A stretch of DNA of 64,000 nucleotides from Adiantum capillus-veneris (lineage: Eukaryota > Streptophyta > Polypodiopsida > Polypodiales > Pteridaceae). The stretch covers positions 122,298,817 through 122,362,816 of the forward strand of contig CM043958.1 in the NCBI GenBank assembly GCA_014529385.2, in the 5' to 3' direction. Shown piece by piece: positions 31,571-43,443 of this stretch (within the stretch, counting starts at the first letter, position 1; each line of letters starts with the position of its first letter). The position numbers and the translations under genes are program-made. The notes beneath the pieces are model-generated. The model had not been told where the DNA came from. It did no database searches and worked only from the letters and a program-made list of their open reading frames with translations.

Positions 31571-32447
31571 GTGTGTGCAAGGGTAGATCTGGACACTCCA
31601 TTAGGAGAGCTTCTACAACAATGGGTTGCTGGTTGCACTACAAAAGCTGCAACTGCAGTGTAGGACGTAGAGACGGCTTGCATTGCTACTGTTGCTACTC
31701 ATGTCTCTTTCTCTATATTGAGTCCACTTGGAGTAATCTCCTTAGCTTTGGATTGCCAAGGGCTATCAGGTGACCTTCACCCCTGGCCATACCGTGCTAT
31801 TGCATGAGCGATCGACCACCCAACCTTGCTCACTGTCGTGCCTAGTTGAACCATGATGTTTCTTGTTGACGGCACCAACACCACAATTCCTATGTCTCTT
31901 GCATGCATGCATGGGAAAGTATTGCATGCGTGTGTATGTGTGTGTGTGTGTGCATGTTTGCTCTGCATGCAGGCGCACCGAGCTCCCTCACCAGTTTAGG
32001 GCTTCTTTCCATCACCACAATACTGCAGGTGGCCTGGAGGCGTCTCTAAACCCACCTTAGAGATTTTTTGTAAATGTGTAGATTAGAGAGTGTGTATTAG
32101 ATTAGCAGAGGGATGTGTTACACATTGAAGCGTCCGCTATACTCTACATGCACAACCGTCCGTCATGCAATTGTAAAACAACAACGATTGCCTCTTTAGC
32201 CTTTCTTAAAAATTTGCACACACCAAGGCAATACACGTAGGAGAAAATAGAGTATGCATCGATCTTAGCTATCACAATTAAAACTAATGATGGAATTTAG
32301 AACTGTTGATAAATAAAAGGCATTGAGAAAAGTCGTCCTTAACCTTTGAGCCAGTTCCTACCATTTGATCATTTCGACCTCATAAAAACAGACCGCAATT
32401 TTTCTTTAATATTGTTAGAATCTCTACGCGCGTATACATAGCGGTGC

Positions 32448-32553
<106 letters not shown>

Positions 32554-33004
32554 CAAACTGAAATGTTCTATTGTATTTGTGGTAGGTGCAGTCACACACA
32601 AGTCGAGGTGAACATGAAGCAAAGTAACATTTTAAAAGTTTTGATCGTATCGTTAATCCATTAATTGATGTATTGTATGAATGTATTAACATTCTGTCTT
32701 TTTATTGTAGGTAGCAAGTGCGTGAATTTGCTGAACCAGGTAGCTTTGTTAAAAACATGGTTACATTTGTAATTATTTAATAATTTGTTTATTTAATTGT
32801 TTAATTTATTCAATCAGTTAACTTCATCAATCAAAAATATTGAGAGAGAGAGAGAGAGAGACAATGAAATGAAATGTAGTTTAGATTATTTGTTTATTTA
32901 ATTGTTTAATTTAATCAATCACTTAACTTCATCATTCAAAAAGATTGAGAAGGGGGGTTAACTTTCTTAGAGGGGTTAAATGGTCTATGAGACTAGAATA
33001 GAAA

Positions 33005-33024
33005 GGGGGGGGGGGGGGGGGGGG

Positions 33025-33072
<48 letters not shown>
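33005..33072. repeat. Poly(G) run joined to (GA)n
   Basis: A run of 23 G (33005-33027) passes directly into (GA)n to 33072. A shorter (GA)n lies at 32842-32860, and the two are flanked by similar AT-rich text (ATTTGTTTATTTAATTGTTT at about 32780 and 32890). Confidence 0.95.
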
Positions 33073-33075
<3 letters not shown>

Positions 33076-33295
33076 CAAGCTTTTTGTTAAATTGTTCATT
33101 TAATTGAATCTTTTATTCAATTCAATTTATGAGAGGGAAAGACAGAATTAGACACAGGGAGGTGGGAGAAAGGATAAAAGAGAGGGACTGATAAAAGGAA
33201 AGAAAAGACTTGAAGTTGAATGAGCACCCACTCACTGTACACATTGAGACTATGAGGCTACATCCAAAAGACTCCATAGAGAAATATGAATTGTA

Positions 33296-33329
33296 CACAC
33301 ATACACACACACACACGCACAGACGCACA

Positions 33330-33402
<73 letters not shown>
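33296..33402. repeat. (CA)n then (GA)n compound microsatellite
   Basis: Imperfect CA/CG units (33296-33332) followed by (GA)n to about 33402. Confidence 0.95.
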
Positions 33403-33405
<3 letters not shown>

Positions 33406-33529
33406 GAATTAATTAATATAAAATATTATATGAACTTTTGAAAAATTAGGGCTAAAAAATGCCTATGAAAGCAGACTTTATAAGTGCACTTAGGGTGTTC
33501 GAGTCCTCGCACAATTCCATCTAAAACTT

Positions 33530-33724
33530 ATACATATACATAGGCATAGATTTTAATATGGCGGAAGGGGGCCCCTTGCCTATAAACATGGCATGATACT
33601 CAAAAGGCAATCCCAAGAGAGCATGGCATAAACCAAGAGGCCTTTCACATCTATTGTATGGGCCTTGAACTCAATATTTTCATCGAGAGGGTACTTGAAT
33701 ATCCAAGATAGCATTACAATCTAC
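33530..33724. repeat. Copy of a local duplication, interrupted by Copia-2
   Basis: Text from CATAGGCATAGATTTTAAT through GGCATGATACTCAAAAGGCA to the Copia-2 insertion, continuing after it at 37477-37600 (TTGGTGCCTTGAACTTAAG, CCAAGATGGGATTTTTGTCT), is repeated at 37704-38125. Copia-2 therefore inserted into one copy after the duplication. Confidence 0.8.
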
Positions 33725-34006
33725 TGTTGAAGATGATGAAACAGGAAATAGAAGGAAGACAGCAACTCAGAGTAGGAAGAAGATGGAGAAGGAGAAGACA
33801 CAGAGTTTGCGTACGAGATCTCTGTAGTCTATCTCTCTGTATTAGAATAATAGAGTATATACAAAAGGCTCAGAGCTACAAAGCTTATATGAAACCCTAA
33901 GAGATAAGGTGTCCTTTCACACCAGATGTCTAGGGGGAAAAACCCAGTGGGAGAAAAGTGCCCCTGGTGAAGCGCGTATACACACTAACACTACTACATG
34001 TCTACA
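33725..34006 (-). repeat. Copia-2 LTR (3')
   Basis: 282 bp, TG...CA ends, with TATATAC near 33852. It matches 37198-37476 except for scattered differences (AAAAGGCTC versus AACTT; CTAGGGGG versus CAAGGGG). Confidence 0.93.
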
Positions 34007-34053
34007 AATCCCCCCTGTAGTGATAGTGTGAATCCGTACAAGGTAGCAGATCA

Positions 34054-36798
34054 TCATGTGTATGAGAGTAAGCCCAAAACTTTTCGGAAAGCTTCAAACT
34101 TTTCTCGTGATAACGCCTTCGTAAATAGATCTGCAATGTTATCCTGTGTAGGACAGTAAGTTAGTGTGATCTCCCCTGCATGTAGCCTTTCCCTGACATA
34201 GTGGTAGTGAACCTCTATGTGCTTTGTTCTTGCATGAAATACTGGATTCCTTGCATCTGCCATAGCACTCCGACTGTCAGTGAAAATGGTAGTGGGTGCC
34301 TGTTGACACTCACAAAGATCTGCCATATAACCTGCGTATCCATACACAATCAAATGTTGCCGTGAAAGCTGCCCTGTACTCAACTTCACAAGTTGATGTA
34401 GCCATTGTGGGTTGCTTCTTGCTTAGCCAAGATATGCATGCATTTCCCAAGAAAAAAAAATTGCCACTTGTGGAATGTCGTGTGTCAAAATCACCAGCCC
34501 AATTTGAATCGCTGTAACCAAGAAGCTGCATCTTTCCACTGAACACGCTCTAAAGCTTGTTCAAATGAATCAGGCTCATCTGCATCACAAAGAGTGCTAA
34601 AGCAAGCCAAATCTACTTGCTCTCTGCCAAAAGTAGTACCAACACGTGTTTTTCGTGGCAACGGTGCATCCAACTTGCTATTCTGCAAAGTTTTTTGAAC
34701 CCATTTAGGCAAGGTTCTTTCTTCTCTGAGAACTTCTTGCTCTTCACGCACAATTTCCTCTACATCATGAGGTGTCACATGCTAATCAAAAGATTGATCA
34801 AGATTATCAACCTGTTGTGATTCTTGATTCTCCACAAAAGAAGGAAGCAAATCTTCAAATACATCATGTGTCTGCATATGAGGTACATCAAAATCAACCA
34901 TAGGTTGAGCAGTAGTTTCTGCAAAAATTACATCATGACTTTCAAAAATCTTGTTTGTAGCAGGATTGTAAAGTCTATAACCTTTACTTCCACTACTGTA
35001 CCCCACAAATATACATTTGATTGCCTTATCATCAAGCTTCCCACGTAACTGCTGAGGGATGTGAGCATAAGCAAGACAACCAAAAACACGAAGATAACTG
35101 ACTGAAGGTTTTCTGTCATACCAAGCTTCATATGGAGTAATGGTCTTCAAGGCACGAGTAGGACACCTGTTCAAAACATGTGCTGCACAAGCAACTGCTT
35201 CCATCCATAGCTTATGAGGCAAACTCTTAGCCTTGAGCATACATCTAGCCATCTCCATTAAAGACCCGTTCTTCCTTTCTGCAACACCATTCTGTTGTGG
35301 TGTGTATGGCATAGTGCATTGGTGTTTAATTCCTTTCTTTCCCAAAAAATCCTTAAATGCACCTGACATGTATTCACCTCCTCGATCGGTACGAAGAGTC
35401 TGTACTTTGCAACCTGTTTCATTTTCAACCATGGCGACATAATGTTGAAAAATTGCAAACACGTCTGACTTTGCTTTGAGTGGATACACCCAAAAAAACC
35501 TAGAAAAGTCATCAATGAAGGTCACAAAATAAAGGTTGTTTCCTATAGATGGCGTCCTCATAGGACCACATACATCACTGTGTACAAGCTGCAACTTTCA
35601 TGTCCCTCTAACTGAACCATCCTGCAAAAATGCAAATCTGTGCATCTTTCCAAGAACGCAACCTTCACATACATGTCTTGGTGGCATCTCCAATAAAGAC
35701 AAATCATGCACCATATTATGACGTTGTAAAGTCATCAAAGTGCCATAACCAACATGCCCAAATCTAGCATGCCACAACTCAGCATCCTGCATGGCCTAAG
35801 TCTTTGTTTCTGCAATACATACCTGAATCTGCTTTTCATAACGATCTAGCACAAATAGTCCATTTTCCAACGTACCTGTAGTGATAAGAGAATAACCATT
35901 CTCTTGATCTCGTACAACACATCTGTCATCCTAAATAATGACCCGAAGACCATTTTTTGCAAGAGAGGATACAAACAACAAATTCTTCTTGATCCGTGGA
36001 ACATATAAGACATCTGGCAAGCATAAATCTGAACCATCTGAAATGGTAATCAAAATCTTACCAATGCCTTTGATTGGATAAGAAGCATTATTTGCACATG
36101 TCACCTTCTTTCCTGCTCGAGTTGCATCCAATGAACAAAACAAATCCTTCCTTGAAATAATATGCCTGGATGCACCACTATCAAAGTACCAAATCATTTG
36201 TGTCTTGTCAACACTGTAAGCAGAAAAATCTGAACATACTATGAAAGCATAAGAATCCTGCACAAAGTTTGCAGACTCTTCTTTAGTTGTAGAAGAATCA
36301 CCAGAAGCTGAAACAACCAAACTTGACTCTTTCTTCTTTTCTTTAGCAATTCGCTTTTTACACTCACTAATGTAGTGAGCAGGTTTCTTGCAGTAGTGAC
36401 ATTTACCTTTCTTCTTGGACTTGTCGGAATCACCTTTAGACTTCTCTGAAAATTGTCCTGCACTAGACTTGGAGTGATGAGCACTCTCTTTACCCTTGTT
36501 TTTGTTCTGTACATTAAGAGCATGATCCATACCATCCACCTGTAAAGACTTGTTCTTACGTGATTGATCCTCCTGCAATAGCAAAGACTGAGGGTCCTGC
36601 ACCAACAGCTGCACCACGACCAGGCGTGGCAGGTGCAATGCTACCTGGAAGAACTTCATCTCCAGATACATAATCCCACAATCCTTTACCAACCAAAACA
36701 TTTTTGGCCATAAAAGACCAAAGAGAATAGTTGGTACCATCCAATTTGTCTTCGGATGTAAACGCACCAAAAATCTCTTTCTCCGTAGATTGAGCCAT
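34054..36798 (-). pseudogene. Copia-2 gag-pol, lacking most of gag and all of RT
   Basis: From ATG 36798: MAQSTEKEIFGAFTSEDKLDG and NYSLWSFMAKNVLVGKGLWD (gag start). A jump then leads to a Lys-rich region with zinc knuckle CHYCKKPAHYISEC (about 36400) and protease WYFDSGASRHI (about 36190). Pre-integrase LWHARFGH...HVCEGC follows (35780-35660). Integrase is intact as one 270-codon frame (35594-34782) with VHSDVCGP, TDRGGEY and NGVAERKN. The frame then runs EERTLPKWVQKTLQNSKLDAP and, near 34545, passes into RNase H LLGYSDSNWAGDFDTRHSTSG (34520-34054) without any RT. Several stops separate the frames. It cannot reverse-transcribe itself. Confidence 0.88.
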
Positions 36799-37197
36799 AC
36801 TGTGGATGCACACAAGAGAGCAAAAGAACCTCCAAGATATTCACAAATCTCCTCTCCAATCCAAGCAAAACTCTACACAAAATCTCAGCACAAAGCTAAG
36901 ACAAGCTGCTTCCCAAAAGAACTGTTTACCTGAAGAAAATCTGTCAAAAAGCACACCCTCTTGATCTAAACGCCTCCGAAAAGTAACTTCTGCTACGCTG
37001 CTCAGAAAAAAGTTCTGAGGGCTCGAACGGCTTCAAAAGGGGGGTAAAACCTCAGGTCACCTTCTTAGAATACTCCCGGAACGTCGAGGATGCTCCCACG
37101 AGCAAATTTTCCGAAAACTGCCTGAAAACTTCGATTGCGCGCGCGGACGCGAAAACGCAAGTAGAGGCTCTGGAAATCACCTTGCTCTGATACCAAT

Positions 37198-37476
37198 TGT
37201 TGAAGATGATGAAACAGGAAACAGAAGGAAGACAGCAACTCAGAGTAGGAAGAAGATGGAGAAGGAGAAGACACAGAGCTTGCGTACGAGATCTCTGTAG
37301 TCTATCTCTCTGTATTAGAATAATAGAGTATATACAAACTTAGAGCTACAAAGCTTATATGAAACCCTAAGAGATAAGGTGTCCTTTCACACCAGATGTC
37401 CAAGGGGAAAAACCCAGTGGGAGAAAAGTGCCCCTGGTGAAGCGCGTATACACACTAACACTACTACATGTCTACA
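37198..37476 (-). repeat. Copia-2 LTR (5')
   Basis: 279 bp, next to the primer-binding site on its left side and to the target duplication TCTAC on its right. Confidence 0.93.
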
Positions 37477-38135
37477 TCTACTACAATTTGGTGCCTTGAA
37501 CTTAAGAGACGGGAATAATTCAAGAAACCCAAGATGGGATTTTTGTCTTGTCCCTAATAAGGAAGAGGTTTTGAGTGTCCTTTCTATGGAAGCATTGAAA
37601 GATCTATCTAATGGTAGGGCTCAAAATCCAGCTATGCTATTCAAGTGACAATTAACATAACCAATCTGCCCCACATACACTCTCACTTGGACATGAGCGT
37701 GTATACATAGGCATAGATTTTAATGTCATAGAGATAGTTTTCAGAGATCTTGGGCTTGATTTAAATGCCTAGAGCAATCCCAATAGACCTTAGATATTCT
37801 CGAGTAGTCTTTAAAATCAAGGCATGATACTCAAAAGGCAATCCCAGAGAGCGTGATATTGAACCAAGAGGCATTACACATCTAAATCAAGGCATGATAC
37901 TCAAAAGGCAATCCCAGAGAGCGTGTAATTGAACCAAGAGGCATTACACATCTATCGTATGGGCCTTGAACTGAATATTTTTATCAAGAGGGTACTCGAA
38001 TATCCAAGATAGCAATACAATCTACTATAATTCGGTGCCTTGAACTTAAGTGACAGGAGTAAATCAATAAAAACCAAGATGGGATTTTTGTCTTCTCCCT
38101 AATAAGGAAGAGGTTGTGAGCGTCCTGTCTATGGG
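37477..38135. repeat. Second part of the local duplication, with a nested short repeat
   Basis: 37477-37600 completes the copy begun at 33530, and 37704-38125 is the second copy. Inside the latter, ATCAAGGCATGATACTCAAA with following text occurs twice in tandem (about 37818 and 37885), which the first copy has only once. Confidence 0.75.
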
Positions 38136-38138
38136 GGC

Positions 38139-38139
<1 letters not shown>

Positions 38140-38178
<39 letters not shown>

Positions 38179-38179
38179 G
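38140..38179. repeat. (GA)n microsatellite
   Basis: About 40 bp of GA units with one AGG interruption. Confidence 0.95.
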
Positions 38180-38637
38180 CTAGAAATCTATAATGATTTG
38201 AGCACTTATCTAAAGAGACATATTGTAAAGTCAAGTTTTTTGGACAAAGTCCTAGAGCAACTACACTTACATTGTCTCTTTTTTTTTTCATTAGGAACTT
38301 TACGGCACCTAGGGTATATTCTGAATGTTTTGGACATGGATTGGAAGCAATGGGATCATATAATGATTCATTACTCTCCGAAGAAGAAAGTTGACTTCTT
38401 TCAAAGCATTGTTCGAGGTTTCTTTCCGGGTGTTACTGTAGAAGAAGCTTGGAGAACATTACGATCACACTTCCATGACTTGAGATGGGGTACCCTTTCA
38501 CCAGGTGTTTGTCAGAATCCATAATGATCCCAGTCAATGGTTCTGCAACCTACACCTTTTGCAAATTCAAGTAAAGCTGGGATATTCAGATGCCCTCTAT
38601 CTCGATTTTGAGTTAGGTTGTTGTTCTATATCTGAAG

Positions 38638-38956
38638 TGTTAGGATTTTGATCGTGCTAGCTATGGTGGATGAAAGAGAAACATGGTGCAAGTGTGTGAG
38701 TGTGTGTAAGCAAGCTTATCACTCAAGTGAATTAGGTTCCAAGATAGGATTAGCTTGGACTCATAAACACAATCTTGAGTATTGACTTAGCTTAGCACAA
38801 GCTCACCATAGACAAGCATGTAGTGCAAAATGAGTTGTTGTTTATTGATTCAAGAAATGAGCTTTAAGTAGCTCTACAGCCTTGCTCCACAGTATGTGGG
38901 ATAAATCTACTCTCCTCTCCTTGATTCACACCTTAGGACAAAGCTCACACTTTACA
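38638..38956 (-). repeat. Copia-3 LTR (3')
   Basis: 319 bp; differs from the other LTR at about ten sites, for example ATTTTGATC/ATTTGGATC and ACACAATC/ATAAATC. Confidence 0.9.
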
Positions 38957-39003
38957 ATCCTCCCCTTGAGGTTTGGACTAAGACAAGATATTGAAGATGC
39001 ATG

Positions 39004-39170
39004 ATCCACACAGGCTAACAAAATCCACACAGGATGGTGATATCCACACAGGAAAGTAAAGTCCACAAAGGATAGTGATATCCACACAGGATGGTAAAAT
39101 CCACACAAGAAAGATCCACAAAGGATGGTGATGTCCACACAGGATGATAAGGTGGTATCCACACAGGAAA
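39004..39170. repeat. Minisatellite of ATCCACACAGGATGGTG-like units
   Basis: About nine degenerate units of 15-21 bp with the core (A/G)TCCACA(C/A)AGGA lie within the 3' end of Copia-3's interior. On the minus strand they would read as repeated CVDxxxLCG-like peptides, but no real frame is supported. Confidence 0.85.
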
Positions 39171-39929
39171 AAGTCCTCCCCTACAAGTAGAGAGTCTGCA
39201 TCTTCAAAATGGGTCTTCCCAAACGCTACCTTCGTCTTCATCCTTTTTGTCTTCTACTATGTGAGCCGATCCTCTGTCAGGTCTCTTGCCTTCGTTGCTT
39301 CTGCTATTGCTTCTAACTGCTTCATGGTCTGACTTCGTATCCTCCCCTTGAACGAGTACTTCTGTCCCCCTTTTTGTGGTATAATCAGGCTTTATTCCAT
39401 GCGTCATAATGACATGCAACAATATGCTAAAATATCTTTTGAAAAGGTTTATGCAGAAATTAATGCTCTCTTGGTCATACTCCGAGAGCCCAAGCATGCG
39501 GTGTTTCTCATACACTTTGTCACAAAATCTTCACACATGGAGAGATTTTAGCAATTTGGAGACTCTCCAATGCCAATGTTTATCCCATTACAAAAGCACA
39601 CAATGTCATCCATGTAGACAAATATAATTACATACATTGCAAGAATTTTGTTGTGCTTGGCTGCAAGATTCCAATTTTAATGTCTTCTTAATAAAAATGT
39701 GAAGTACCTCTTCACTCGAGGTGAAGTCACCCTTCACAGCTTTGTTTTACCTTGGCGTATTTGGCTTGGAGATGCCTTTTGAAGCATGATAATATCCGCC
39801 TTTGAATGTCTTTTGGAAGGCCTTGAAAACTTTGGTTTATTTGCCTTGGAAAAGCTTTTGAAGCTTGGCAGGGTCTTTGCTATAGTTTGGTGGGAGCAAG
39901 CCCTTAAAGGGGTCTTCGGAGGTTCGAGG

Positions 39930-40450
39930 CAGCTGGCCGCTTAGTGGGAATGACACCTTGTAATGAGCTTGGGGCTTTGGGCCTTTTGGAGGTGCTCGGA
40001 GGCTTGAGGCCCTTGAGGCTCTTGGGGCAGCGGGCTGTGGGAATGCGCCCCTGTGAAGGGGGTAGGTTTATGAAGGGCTTGAAGCTCGAAGCTCGCCGTG
40101 GGAAGGGGGCCCCAATAGGGGTGGACCCGACACAAAGGTTAAATGGGGTTGAGCACTTGGGGGAAGTCCGTGGCCGGACGGCGGGAATCAGGTCGAACGG
40201 GCTCCACGCAGTCGGGCAGTCACCAGCGGGCCAAGTGTTGCCGGACAGAGCATTCGACGCCTTTTGGGCAGTCAGTCAATCGGGCAGGCCGGGCAAGGCA
40301 CGGGCAATTCTGGGCAGCGGGCAGTGCATTCGGGCAAGCGCGGGCAGCCGAGAAGATTATCGGGCAGGCGCTGAAAGCTTCCACGCGTGAACTCTCTCCA
40401 GCGGATGCGCCCGGCTCAAAAAACGGTTTTGGAGTGGATTTTCAGATCCG
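39930..40450. other. GC-rich block inside Copia-3
   Basis: Markedly richer in G and C than its surroundings, with many GGGCA, CGGGC and CTTGAGG words (for example CGGGCAGGCCGGGCAAGGCA). It lies between the RT relic and the 5' LTR, where gag or a leader would be. No convincing frame is found. The base composition suggests foreign or captured sequence. Confidence 0.4.
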
Positions 40451-40608
40451 CCCAGTCTCCCCGAAATAGCCAGTGGGTTTTGACCCCGAAACCACTCAAG
40501 CCAAGAATAGACAAGCCAATTTGAGCTAGCCACCAAGCCCACGGGCTCTCTTGTGGTATATCCTCCGAAAAGTAAGATCTTAAGCCGAGTCGACATGCCC
40601 TTTCCCAC

Positions 40609-40612
<4 letters not shown>

Positions 40613-40698
<86 letters not shown>
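40613..40698. repeat. (CT)n-(CA)n compound microsatellite
   Basis: CT units 40613-40660 then CA units to 40698. Confidence 0.97.
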
Positions 40699-40701
<3 letters not shown>

Positions 40702-41397
40702 TTTTTAGGCAATTTTGAGGATAACTTTAATGGAGTTCTCGGGCTCGGTTTGCAGAGCTTGAAAGCTCTATGCGAAGCTTGCAAGGAAGGCTTCAAGATG
40801 GGATGATTGAAGCTTGATAAGTGCAAGATTGGGAAGATTAATTGAAGGTGCAAAACAACTAGAAAATTGACACAAAATGACTAGAAATGCAATAAATTGG
40901 ATGCTAATCTTCTCCCTGATCAAACCTATCTAGCCATGGAGGGTAGTGGCCTCTTGGGTGTGCCAAGGACATGCCCACACACAACTAGATTAAGGCCTAA
41001 TTAGTGAGATGCAACTAGTCATGAATAATGTTAATGCTCGAGGAGTTCACTATGTGTAAAACTATCATATCACGTGCGTTCAAGACATGTTTGTAAAACC
41101 CCTTATCTGTGAATTTTGTTAGGACTATAATGTACCCTTTTCTTTTAAAATCTGTAAGTTTTTTTCAGATTTGAAAAAATAATACCCTTATGTATATATA
41201 TTTCTGTAAGTTTTAAGAACTTTAAATACCCTTCTGTTGAACTCACGTGATAGGTTACATTTTTATTAGGTGATCTCCTCGGGTGTTAATGGGCCGTGAT
41301 AATGAAATGCTAATCCATCTAATGGAGATGCTAATGATTAACACACACTAATGCATAATGAAAATCCTAACTAGCACACCATGGCTCTGATACCAAA

Positions 41398-41716
41398 TGT
41401 TAGGATTTGGATCGTGCTAGCTATGGTGGATGAAAGAGAAACATGGTGCAAGTGTGTGAGTGTGTGTAAGCAAGCTTATCACTCAAGTGAATTAGGTTCC
41501 AAGATAGGATTAGCTTGGACTCATAAAATAAATCTTGAGTATTGACTTAGCTTAGCACAAGCTCACCATAGACAAGCATGTAGTGCAAAATGAGTTGTTG
41601 TTTATTGATTCAAGAAATGAACTTTAAGTAGCTCTATAGCCTTGCTTCACAGTATGTGGGATAAATCCACTCTCCTCTCCTTGATTCACACCTTAAGACA
41701 AAGCTCACACTTTACA
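41398..41716 (-). repeat. Copia-3 LTR (5')
   Basis: 319 bp, beside primer-site sequence GGCTCTGATACCAAA on the plus strand. Confidence 0.9.
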
Positions 41717-43128
41717 TGAAGCTTATAGGAAAATTAATGCTTTAAAGAGCATTGTAGGCCTTGATAAGATAGAGAATCGTAAAGAGACTGCTTTCAAGCG
41801 TCCCAGTGCTAGACGCTATTTTCCCATTTTCAAATGTAGATGAGGTTGATCATGTATTGAGCATAACTTTTATTCAATTTGCAAAAATGATTGATGAGCA
41901 TTTTGGTTTGTTTGCCACTTTTCATGCAATCCTTTGTTATTTCTCACAACTAGATAGAGATGATGTAATTTTTTGTTTCTTAAAAAGCAATCACTTAAAA
42001 AGTGAATATTCTAAGAACGTTATTTTTTAATTTACAAGCATTCAAACCTTTCTCTTTGGTTGTCACATTTCTCTTTGCAAACACTGTAGTTTTTGTGTAC
42101 AGTAAAATGGAGATTAGTCATGCCATTCCTCTTGCTATTGCAACCAATGGCTTGATATCTTCTCAAACAGTTGCAAGTGCATCAGCTAATGAAGAGGAGA
42201 TATTGTCATCTCTTCCTATTTGTAATGTGTGTGCGGCAAAAAGAGAAGCTCAAAATGTCGAGAGGAATTCTAAAAAGAAGATTATCAAAACCCTGCTAGA
42301 GATCAAAGCCTCTTCCAATAGGATGGAGACAATGCAAACCAATGTCTCTGATGTGGTTAAAACTTTAAGCTCTGCATTGGAGATTGAAAGTGGGATACTT
42401 TGGAAATTGCGAGAAGAGACAAAAGCAACAAACTTGCAGAGATTAGAGAGTGAGGCATACTTGAGAGAGAAACTTTCTCAAGTTGAGGATTCTCAAAAGA
42501 TGATATTGACATCTATTGAGAATATTCAAAAAAGAGGTTTCAAGGAGTCAACGTGAATCAAAGGACAAATTCAAAGCAATACTCTATGACACATCATGCC
42601 AAGATTGAGAAGTACTGTCAACAAGCTGGGTGCTTTGACTAAGGTTCAAGGTTCAAAACTTTCACATATCCGAGTTACCTCAAATAAATTAAGTGCTTTG
42701 GCTATATTAGTTCGACCAAAGCAACATCAAGTTTCTCAACGACCTAATCCTACTAATGGAAGAAATATGTAATGTTGTGTTGTATCTTCATCAAACTTTT
42801 TCTTTTTTGGACACTCCTAGTGTGTCAATTGTGTTCATTTTAGAGGTGATAATGTGATGTTCCAGTTTATATTGATTATTTATTATGCCTAAGAATGTCC
42901 TTTTACTCACTGATTCATTAATAATGTAGTCAAATCTAGATTAAAACTATAGAAAGTACCTTATATGATATCTATTTGGACCTGATTTCGTAGATGGTAT
43001 CTGGACCATATATAATATCACCCGGTCATGCACGATGTAGCCGACTATGTGATGAATCATGAAAGGTGAGATGCCAAATAGCATGAGAGAGAACAAGGCA
43101 TTCACTACAAAGTACTATTGAGACCTTA

Positions 43129-43443
43129 TTGGAGTGGAATGAAAGACAGTGCTTGCATGATGTACATGAAGGAAACTCTGAAGCCATGGATGTTGGGACA
43201 ACTGAGAACATAGCATTGCAATGTAATCAAGATACTGTAGAGCCTATTGCTATCCTTGAAGAGGAAAACTATTCTAAAGTAGCAAAGTGTTGTTTGTCCA
43301 TCCGCTTTGAATACCCAACTTCTCTCCTTTTACATCACAAGTTTATGGCACCTGTTCAATCCGAAAAGTGTGTGTTGCAGAACTTAGGAAGCTTAGATTT
43401 TTTTCTTAAAATGATGAATACGAATGCCACAGTTGTTCCATAG
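43129..43443 (+). CDS. Small ORF of unknown function
   Basis: This 104-codon frame (CLHDVHEGNSEAMDVGTTEN, KVAKCCLSIRFEYPTSLLLH) has no recognised motif. It lies between the unknown coiled-coil frame and the Gypsy gag on the opposite strand. It may belong to the former gene or be accidental. Confidence 0.2.
   Translation: MEWNERQCLHDVHEGNSEAMDVGTTENIALQCNQDTVEPIAILEEENYSKVAKCCLSIRFEYPTSLLLHHKFMAPVQSEKCVLQNLGSLDFFLKMMNTNATVVP

Larger units (their letters stand above)
33725..37476 (-). mobile_element. RT-deleted Ty1/Copia element with complete ends (Copia-2)
   Basis: LTRs at 33725-34006 and 37198-37476 (TGTTGAAG ... GTCTACA) are flanked by 5-bp target duplications TCTAC (33720-33724, 37477-37481). 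The minus-strand primer site TGGTATCAGAG abuts the right LTR (about 37196-37185), and a G-rich purine tract abuts the left LTR (34007-34020). The LTRs differ by a few substitutions and a short indel, so the insertion is fairly recent. Internally, most of gag and all of RT are missing while integrase and RNase H remain. It inserted into a locally duplicated sequence also found at 37.8-38.1 kb. Confidence 0.93.
38638..41716 (-). mobile_element. Degenerate Ty1/Copia element (Copia-3)
   Basis: LTRs at 38638-38956 and 41398-41716 (both 319 bp, TGTTAGGAT...CTTTACA) are flanked by TGAAG (38633-38637 and 41717-41721). The minus-strand primer site TGGTATCAGAGCC abuts the right LTR (41396-41384), and the tract CAAGGGGAGGAT abuts the left LTR (38972-38957). 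I count about ten differences between LTRs, so it is older than Copia-4. The 2.4-kb interior has almost no coding capacity: a short acidic frame at 39515-39204 and a possible RT relic VYMDD at 39619-39605. Also present are a minisatellite, a GC-rich block and a CT/CA microsatellite. Confidence 0.9.
38195..42556 (+). pseudogene. Reading frame of unknown function split by Copia-3
   Basis: Left part: LGTLRHLGYILNVLDMDWKQ ... VEEAWRTLRSHFHDLRWG (38270-38510), then after a frame change FVRIHNDPSQWFCNLHLLQI ... DFELGCCSISE (to 38637). Removing the Copia element and one TGAAG copy continues the same frame at 41722 with AYRKINALKSIVGLDKIENR. A further frame holds VDEVDHVLSITFIQFAKMID (41830-42030). 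The last block (42109-42556) has ISHAIPLAIATNGLISSQTV, a CNVCAAK pair of cysteines and a strong coiled coil ending KRGFKEST. I do not recognise the family. The frame changes mean either introns I cannot place or a pseudogene. Confidence 0.4.

Noticed and set aside
38926-39241. Cys-rich minus-strand ORF (CVDxxxLCG repeats)
   Set aside because: The cysteine pattern comes from the ATCCACACAGG minisatellite and lies inside a non-coding part of Copia-3.
39941-40390. ORFs on both strands in the GC-rich block
   Set aside because: GC-rich DNA has few stop codons by chance; no protein-like composition or similarity is seen.
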